This document shows, in pieces, positions 57,716 to 64,000 of a DNA stretch of 64,000 nucleotides. A program made the translations under genes and the position numbers. This stretch comes from Chlorobiota bacterium (GTDB lineage: Bacteria > Bacteroidota > Ignavibacteria > Tepidaquicellales > OLB5). Numbering within the stretch: position 1 is the first letter of the stretch; every line of letters begins with the position of its first letter. The notes under the pieces were generated by a model. It was not told the origin of the DNA, did not search any database, and saw only the letters and a program-made list of their open reading frames with translations. The stretch lies in assembly GCA_022616535.1 (NCBI GenBank), contig JAKEEM010000021.1:1-64000 (forward strand), given 5' to 3'.

Positions 57716-58636
57716 TTACTTTTTGAGTGGTTCAGGCACAAAATCCGTTTTCTTTTTCATAATCTGCGAAGCCATTCCTGTAAAGAACTTGAACAGCTGC
57801 GGGTTTCCAACAACCTGAAACATAAATGCCTCCGGCTCTGAATTTGGAATTTTGTACAGATTCATAACGGTTTGCTGGGCTGATGTGAAAGTTAAAGTGT
57901 ATGTTGGTGTTGGAAACTCTGTTACTGTCGAATCGATAAAATCCTCAGCATTCAAATTTTCGAATAAATTTAAAAATCCAGTCATTGCCGCCGAAGTAAC
58001 CGAATCACCGTCTATTCTCCACACATTTAGTGAATCTCTTAAAGCTGTAAAGTTAACCTGGTTCGAATCGGTGGATTTAAATTCGATTTTATTCAATCCA
58101 ATTGATGGTATTGAAATGATTTTCTTTAGCCTGATATCTTTTGAAGATTTAGTAAAATTGCCCGAAACGATATCGGATGCAAGCAGAATTATATTTTCAT
58201 CAGGTTTTTTTAAATAGCTGTTTGAAAAACCCTGAGACTTACCTAAAATAAAAGTTCCTAAAAGCTTCCCCTCCTGATAAACTGTGATTTTAGCGTTATT
58301 TACAGTATCAAGGTAATTTATAAACTTGTCCGGGTTTTCGGAAGCGACGCTTTCAATTCTGAAATTTTTTAAATCCTTTATCATCGGGTAAACGGAAACC
58401 GTATCTGCCGGATAAGTGACCGGCGAAGTGAGCTTCCAGTCATTGCCTGATTTTTCCAAAATCACGGTTTCGCTATTCTTCACTATTTCGATTTTATCAA
58501 TCTTGCTTGAATCTGCAACAAAAAGCTTAGCATCAATTTTGTCTGTTGATACTCTTTCTCCGCTCCTGAAAAAAAGAAAATAAACGGCTACTAAAACTAC
58601 AAATACTATTAATAAAGTTCTGATTGATTTGTTCAT
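57716..58636 (-). CDS. DUF4340 domain-containing protein
   Basis: DSSKIDKIEIVKNSETVILEKSGNDWKLTSPVTYPADTVSV. Confidence 0.87.
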   Translation of the reverse strand: MNKSIRTLLIVFVVLVAVYFLFFRSGERVSTDKIDAKLFVADSSKIDKIEIVKNSETVILEKSGNDWKLTSPVTYPADTVSVYPMIKDLKNFRIESVASENPDKFINYLDTVNNAKITVYQEGKLLGTFILGKSQGFSNSYLKKPDENIILLASDIVSGNFTKSSKDIRLKKIISIPSIGLNKIEFKSTDSNQVNFTALRDSLNVWRIDGDSVTSAAMTGFLNLFENLNAEDFIDSTVTEFPTPTYTLTFTSAQQTVMNLYKIPNSEPEAFMFQVVGNPQLFKFFTGMASQIMKKKTDFVPEPLKK

Positions 58637-58697
58637 AAACTGCTTTATTTTAAAAAATAGTTACTAAATATCAATAACTTTCACTAAGATTTTAAAC

Positions 58698-60425
58698 TTA
58701 TCCCTTTGCTGCTTTCTTTTTCCGCCACCTGAAAAGTCCATATGCAAGAACTATAAGCGGTGGACCGGCAAGCATGGTATATTTAACGATTGTTCTTGTG
58801 CTGTCTTCAATTGAATCAATGGGCTTAGGGTTAGCATCTTTAGTTCTAATTGCAGATAAACCAGCATCATCGGTCATATAGTCAATCAAGCTTGCGAAGA
58901 AAAGCAGATTCTCATCGGGTCCCCTGAATTCATCCAACGGAAAATCAGCATTTCCAACTAAAATTACCTTTGTCTCAGGGCTTTCTTCCTTCACTGATGC
59001 CGGAGGTGCGGTTGACCCTTGAGCCGTATCGACGGGAATCTGTTTGCCTTTATAAAAGCTCTGAAATTTACCGTCGAACACCGCCCCGACAGTTAAATCT
59101 TTAAACTTAAACATGCTGTCCGGCAGCATTCTCCCTGATGCCTGAATTACGGTAAACTCAGGAAACGTTCCTGTTTTCGGAGAAGTTGTTAGAAGCGGAA
59201 TGACTTTAAGACCCTTATTTCCTGCTACTGTTAAATCGATATCGTTTGAAAAGCCTAAAAAAACCTGACCGATTCCGGCAAAGGAAGGAATATCTCTGTT
59301 AATATTGACAATCTTCGGGTAATACGGAAATGGAACCTGGGTATACATTTGTATCGGGCCCTGCTGAATAGGAATGCTGACAAAAGCGCATTCTTTATCA
59401 ATTAAAATATTATTATTTATTTTGATTCCATAGCTATCGAGCATATCCTCAAGCCCTGTAGGAGCAGACTGTGCAAACTGAAACTGCTGCTGCGAGGATA
59501 CACTGACTTTGCCAAGAAGAAATATAACCCTGCCCCCGCTCATCAAATACTGGTCAATAGCAAATTTCAGGTTTTCCGGCATCATTGGCGGAGCCTGCTG
59601 ACGCATACCCATCATCTGGTTTTGAGACTGTTTCGGAGAAAAAACAATTAAAGTCTTAATATCCGGGGGTATTGGATTATTCTTTGAAGCATCGACATTT
59701 GTAACGTTGTAGAATTTGCTCAAATACTGATTTACTTTTCCGATTTTATCGATTCCCGGCAAGTCCTCTCCCGAAAGCACACCGACTTTCTTGAGCTCTT
59801 TCTGAGTAAGTCTGTTAACAACACCTGTAATTTCATATTCGAGGTTTTGAGTGTTTCCTATAAACGGGATTGTTTCCTGTTTTCCCTCAAATAAAAATAC
59901 CATACCCATATAAGCTTTCATCGCTTCAGCCCTGTCGTCTCTGTATGTTTGAACCTGAACGGGCTGAATTCCGTACTTTTGCGCTTCATTTTCTAGTTCT
60001 GTTTCGTCGCTCGGGCTGATTATTTCATATGTTATTTTTCCATTGGACGCATTTCTGTAATCGTCAAGCAGTTCCTGCAAATACCTTCTGTTGTTGTTGT
60101 ATGGAGCGGGAAGATTATCCGTAAAGTAAGCTTTTACAACAAGCTTATCATCCAGGTTTCCAACAATGTTTTTGCTTGCATCAGAAAGTGTATAAATCTT
60201 ATTAGGGGTCAAATCCCACCTGAAGAATATCCTCAGGGCAATGATATTAACAACAACCAAAATACCTGCAATAAGCAGAACTCTGATAATTGCCTGCTGC
60301 CTGCGGGATTCGATTTTCTTTTTTCTTTTGGTTAACCGCTCGTCTTCCAGAACTTCCTGCTCGTCAGACGATTCGTCCGCAGACTCTTCCTGCGATTCAT
60401 CCTGATTTTCTAATTCTTCTGCCAT
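58698..60425 (-). CDS. GldG-family ABC auxiliary protein
   Basis: RWDLTPNKIYTLSDASKNIVGNLDDKLVVKAYFTDNLPAPYN; N- and C-terminal TMs. Confidence 0.9.
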   Translation of the reverse strand: MAEELENQDESQEESADESSDEQEVLEDERLTKRKKKIESRRQQAIIRVLLIAGILVVVNIIALRIFFRWDLTPNKIYTLSDASKNIVGNLDDKLVVKAYFTDNLPAPYNNNRRYLQELLDDYRNASNGKITYEIISPSDETELENEAQKYGIQPVQVQTYRDDRAEAMKAYMGMVFLFEGKQETIPFIGNTQNLEYEITGVVNRLTQKELKKVGVLSGEDLPGIDKIGKVNQYLSKFYNVTNVDASKNNPIPPDIKTLIVFSPKQSQNQMMGMRQQAPPMMPENLKFAIDQYLMSGGRVIFLLGKVSVSSQQQFQFAQSAPTGLEDMLDSYGIKINNNILIDKECAFVSIPIQQGPIQMYTQVPFPYYPKIVNINRDIPSFAGIGQVFLGFSNDIDLTVAGNKGLKVIPLLTTSPKTGTFPEFTVIQASGRMLPDSMFKFKDLTVGAVFDGKFQSFYKGKQIPVDTAQGSTAPPASVKEESPETKVILVGNADFPLDEFRGPDENLLFFASLIDYMTDDAGLSAIRTKDANPKPIDSIEDSTRTIVKYTMLAGPPLIVLAYGLFRWRKKKAAKG

Positions 60426-60465
60426 ATATAACTGTAAAAATTAAATTTTAATTATTAAATAACGT

Positions 60466-61188
60466 TTACCACTTTCGGCTTTCAAGTGATACCTTGGTTA
60501 AAAAAATTGTAAAGAAAATCATAGAGAAATAGTATATCAAAACTCTTGAATCGATAACTCCTCTCGATATATTGCTTAAGTGATAATCGGTTGTTATATA
60601 CTCAAAAAATGAAACAATCGAAGGAGGAAATATCATTAACAGTTTTCCTAATAGGAAAAAGAACAAGCAAATCAGGACACTTACTATGAAAGCAATAATC
60701 TGGTTTTCGGTCAATGACGAAACAAAAACACCAATTCCTATAAAAAAACCGCTCATCAGAATAAAACCCAAAAGGCTTGTAACAAAAGGCCAGAACGCTA
60801 TTGGACCTATAAATAAAATAATAACAAAATATAATATTGTAGGTGTTAGTGTAATGCAGATAAGTGTTAATGCGGAAAGATACTTGCCAAGTATAAGTTC
60901 AAGGTCATCAACAGGTTTTGTGAGCAGAAGCTCAAGAGTACCCTGTTTTTTTTCCTCGGAAAAGCTGCGCATAGTTATCGCGGGAATAAAAACAACAAAA
61001 AGCATCATCTGAATAAAAAAACTGCCGAAGAAGTCGCGCAGTGATGCAATGTTAATCTGGAAGAAGCTCATCGTAAACAAAAAGCCCGATATAATCATAA
61101 ATACAATCATAACAATATAAGCAATTGGCGAATTGAAATAGGATTTCAGCTCCTTTAAATAAATCGTTTTAATGTTTTGTGTATTCAT
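60466..61188 (-). CDS. ABC-2 transporter permease (GldF-like)
   Basis: YLKELKSYFNSPIAYIVMIVFMIISGFLF; FSEEKKQGTLELLLTKPV. Confidence 0.92.
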   Translation of the reverse strand: MNTQNIKTIYLKELKSYFNSPIAYIVMIVFMIISGFLFTMSFFQINIASLRDFFGSFFIQMMLFVVFIPAITMRSFSEEKKQGTLELLLTKPVDDLELILGKYLSALTLICITLTPTILYFVIILFIGPIAFWPFVTSLLGFILMSGFFIGIGVFVSSLTENQIIAFIVSVLICLFFFLLGKLLMIFPPSIVSFFEYITTDYHLSNISRGVIDSRVLIYYFSMIFFTIFLTKVSLESRKW

Positions 61189-61192
61189 GGCT

Positions 61193-62128
61193 CTATCTTG
61201 TTAACTCCCTAAAAATATCTTCAAGAGACGACTGTTTAGTTTGCATCGAAAGAAGGGTTGTTTTTTGCTGCATTACTCTGGTTGAAATAACTTCGCGCAA
61301 GTCAGCCCCTTTGTCACCGTAAATATTAAAAATAAAGGAATCACCTGTATCCTTAACAAATTCCACTTTGTTAACGTTTCTTATTTCCTTCAGGGAACCC
61401 GAAAGTGAATTTTTATCGCAGTTATTTTTAACTTCAAGCGTAACAATACTCTCGCCTTTTGATTTTGCCTGAAGCTCCTCCGGTGTTCCGTCAGCAACAA
61501 TTTTTCCTTTATTAATAATGATTACCCTGTTGCATGTTGCCTGAACCTCAGGGAGAATGTGTGTGGAAAGAACCACGGTTTTTTCCCTGCCAAGCTTTTT
61601 AATTAAATTTCTTATCTCGATAATCTGGTTCGGGTCAAGACCGGATGTAGGTTCGTCAAGAATTAAAACTTCGGGATTGTTAATCATTGCTTGTGCAAGT
61701 CCCACGCGCTGCTTGAATCCTTTTGAAAGCGTCCCGATATCCTGCCCCTTAACGCTTTCCAGTCCGCACACTCTAATCATCTCGTCTCTTCTTTTTTTGA
61801 TATTTTCTTTAGGGACCCCATCCAGTGCTGCAACATAATCCAGGTACTCGGCAGGACTCATATCAAAATACAACGGGTTAATCTCAGGCAGATACCCTAT
61901 TTTTCTTCTGACCTCAAGCGATTTTTCCTCAACATCCATTCCCTCAACCTGAACCGTACCTGAAGTAGGAGGAAGGTATGTTGTGATTATTTTCATCGTG
62001 GTTGTCTTTCCGGCTCCGTTTGGACCCAAAAAACCGAGGATTTCCCCTTTTTTCGTTTCAAAAGAAATATCATCTACAGCCAAAAAATTGCCGTAGTATT
62101 TCGTTAAATTACTTACTTTTATTGACAT
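61193..62128 (-). CDS. ABC transporter ATP-binding protein (GldA-like)
   Basis: GPNGAGKTTTMKI, LSKGFKQRVGLAQAM, LILDEPTSGLDPNQ. Confidence 0.95.
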   Translation of the reverse strand: MSIKVSNLTKYYGNFLAVDDISFETKKGEILGFLGPNGAGKTTTMKIITTYLPPTSGTVQVEGMDVEEKSLEVRRKIGYLPEINPLYFDMSPAEYLDYVAALDGVPKENIKKRRDEMIRVCGLESVKGQDIGTLSKGFKQRVGLAQAMINNPEVLILDEPTSGLDPNQIIEIRNLIKKLGREKTVVLSTHILPEVQATCNRVIIINKGKIVADGTPEELQAKSKGESIVTLEVKNNCDKNSLSGSLKEIRNVNKVEFVKDTGDSFIFNIYGDKGADLREVISTRVMQQKTTLLSMQTKQSSLEDIFRELTR

Positions 62129-62382
62129 AATTTAAAATTTGGGTAAACGCAATTATAAAAATTTAATTACTTTTAAAAAAGGGATAAGTTTGGTAGAATT
62201 TGAATATTCCTCCTTTAAAAATAATCCAATTCTTCGTTTTCGTTAAGAAATTAAGATTTGGCAAGAGATTTTTTCCATGATATTCAATGTTCAAGCAATT
62301 TACATAAAGCTATAAACTATCCATTTGCATTGTATAAACAATTAAAAAACATTAGGTTTACTTTCAAAGTTTATACACCTGT

Positions 62383-64000
62383 ATGAAAAAACTGTTATTA
62401 TTTGCATTATTTTTTATTTTTACAATAAATTTTTCGTTGTATGCTAAACGGGGCTCCGGCAGTTTTCAAAGGGTCGATTTCTGGCTCACAATGCCTGACG
62501 GTATAAAACTTGACTGCACAAAGCTTATCCCTAACGGCTCGCCACCCAGCGGCGGTTGGAAATGTGCAATAGTGGCTCACGGTTTCGGGCTTTCCAAATT
62601 TTCAGAAATGCCCGAAGCGGAAGACCTTGCCTTGGAAGGGTATTACACTCTTGTTTACAGCATGAGGGACAGGGTTTCTCCGAAGGGCAGTCTAACTTTA
62701 TCAGCATTATTGAAGCAAACGATTTAAAACAGGTTGTTCAGTACGTAAAAAACGATAATAACACAAATGATAACCGTATAGCAATTCACGGAGGTTCACA
62801 AGGCGGAATATTGCCTTTTATGGCTGTGGCCACCGGAATGCAGGTGAGGACACTTATAACCGACCTTGCATCGCCTGAAGCGGGCTCAAACTGGATTGAA
62901 AACGGTAACATTAAAATGACTTTGCTGTGGTCTTTGAGCTATCCCCAGAATATCGTCAGATATAATTCTCTTGTATCAAGATTCAGAACATGGGTGCTTT
63001 CAAGTGCCAGGGATAAGTGGGACAGCTTAATATACTTTCTTCCTCAAAACAGGGAGTTCTTATCACAGGTCGGAAACTGCCAGATACCGATATTAATCCA
63101 AAACACATGGCAGGACAGGTTTTTCAACACACTTGGAATGATTCGCTCTGCATATATTTTGCCATACAATAATTATAGAATGTATTTCGGACCAATGGAC
63201 GGGCACGGCTCTGATTACAATATCAATGAGGAAATCTTTAAGGAGCAGATTTACGGCGACTGGCTGGATTATCACCAGCTCAATATCCAAAACAACGTAA
63301 TGAACGTGAATGAGAAATTCACATATTGCCTCAGCAGCTTTCCAACTCAGGGAGACAGCAGTTACTGGTCATGGCAGAGGTTTTACTCGCCTACCTGGCC
63401 TCCTAACGGAGTCCAGAACATTAAACTATACTTTCATCCTGGCGGACTTTTGCATATGTTAAGTTATTCCGGTTCAACTTCCTATTTTACGTTTTTAAAT
63501 GATGTCCTCAATCCTAATGTTTCTATGGAAACGCTTGCAAATTATGAGTTTAATATAGATTCATTGAGAAACAGGAATTTATTTGATAAACGTGAAGTAA
63601 TTTTTGAAACCCCCGCACTTCTCCAAAACGCAAGACTTATGGGAACTCCTTACGTATATCTTTATTACTATTCCGATGCTGACTTATGCCAGATTAATAT
63701 GCAATTGTTTGAGGTTGAGCCGAACGGAAACGAAAAGCTTGTAACCAGAATCAACTGGACGGATAGATATAATATACCAAACGTAGTAAGACAAAAATAT
63801 GTAAACGGACAGGCAATCGGGCATTTGTTCAAAGCGGGAAACAGACTCAGAATAAAGATTACAAATATAGACAGCCAGCCGCCATATAAAGATTTTTTCC
63901 TGAGAACTAATCCATTCGTTCTTCCAGTGCTTAAAAGAGCGAATAACCGAATATACGTATCCGGAAGTTCAAAATCATACATTGAGCTACCCATGCTGAA
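62383..64000 (+). pseudogene. secreted CocE/NonD (X-Pro dipeptidyl-peptidase-like) hydrolase, frameshifted near 62667 and running off the window
   Basis: Signal peptide and N-terminus in the first frame to ...LVYSMR; another frame then reads GQGFSEGQSNFISIIEANDLKQVVQYV...RIAIHGGSQGG...GPMDGHGSD... to the window edge. Confidence 0.8.

Overview
The window is a chromosomal segment of a low-GC Bacteroidota/Ignavibacteria-like bacterium. Support for that placement: two T9SS-type C-terminal sorting domains (NYPNPFNP...KMILLK/VK), a Gld-type ABC locus, and TTG-N20-TAnnTTTG promoters. Most of it is housekeeping: tadA, MATE pump, tetR-paaABCD, pgk, gap, efp-accB-accC, rsfS, bshA, miaA-pcm-cdaA, tag, two tRNA-Ser, pyrD, pssA-psd-purC, DUF4159/DUF4175, mltG and GldA/F/G-like genes. 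The most unusual items are: (1) a ~460-nt hairpin-rich non-coding locus (about 2195-2660, minus strand) with its own Bacteroidota-type promoter; (2) a four-helix-bundle (23S IVP-like) gene between paaA and paaB, bracketed by a perfect 20-bp inverted repeat; (3) an isolated ~88-nt putative sRNA at 17251-17338 with an exact TTGACA-N17-TATAAT promoter and a 9-bp closing stem followed by a T-run; (4) an accessory stretch at 31.7-38.2 kb where several small genes are chimeric, truncated or frameshifted, often by one base in a C/G run; (5) a lipoprotein whose C-terminal trypsin-like domain appears to have lost catalytic residues. All calls come from reading the sequence; no database or folding program was run.
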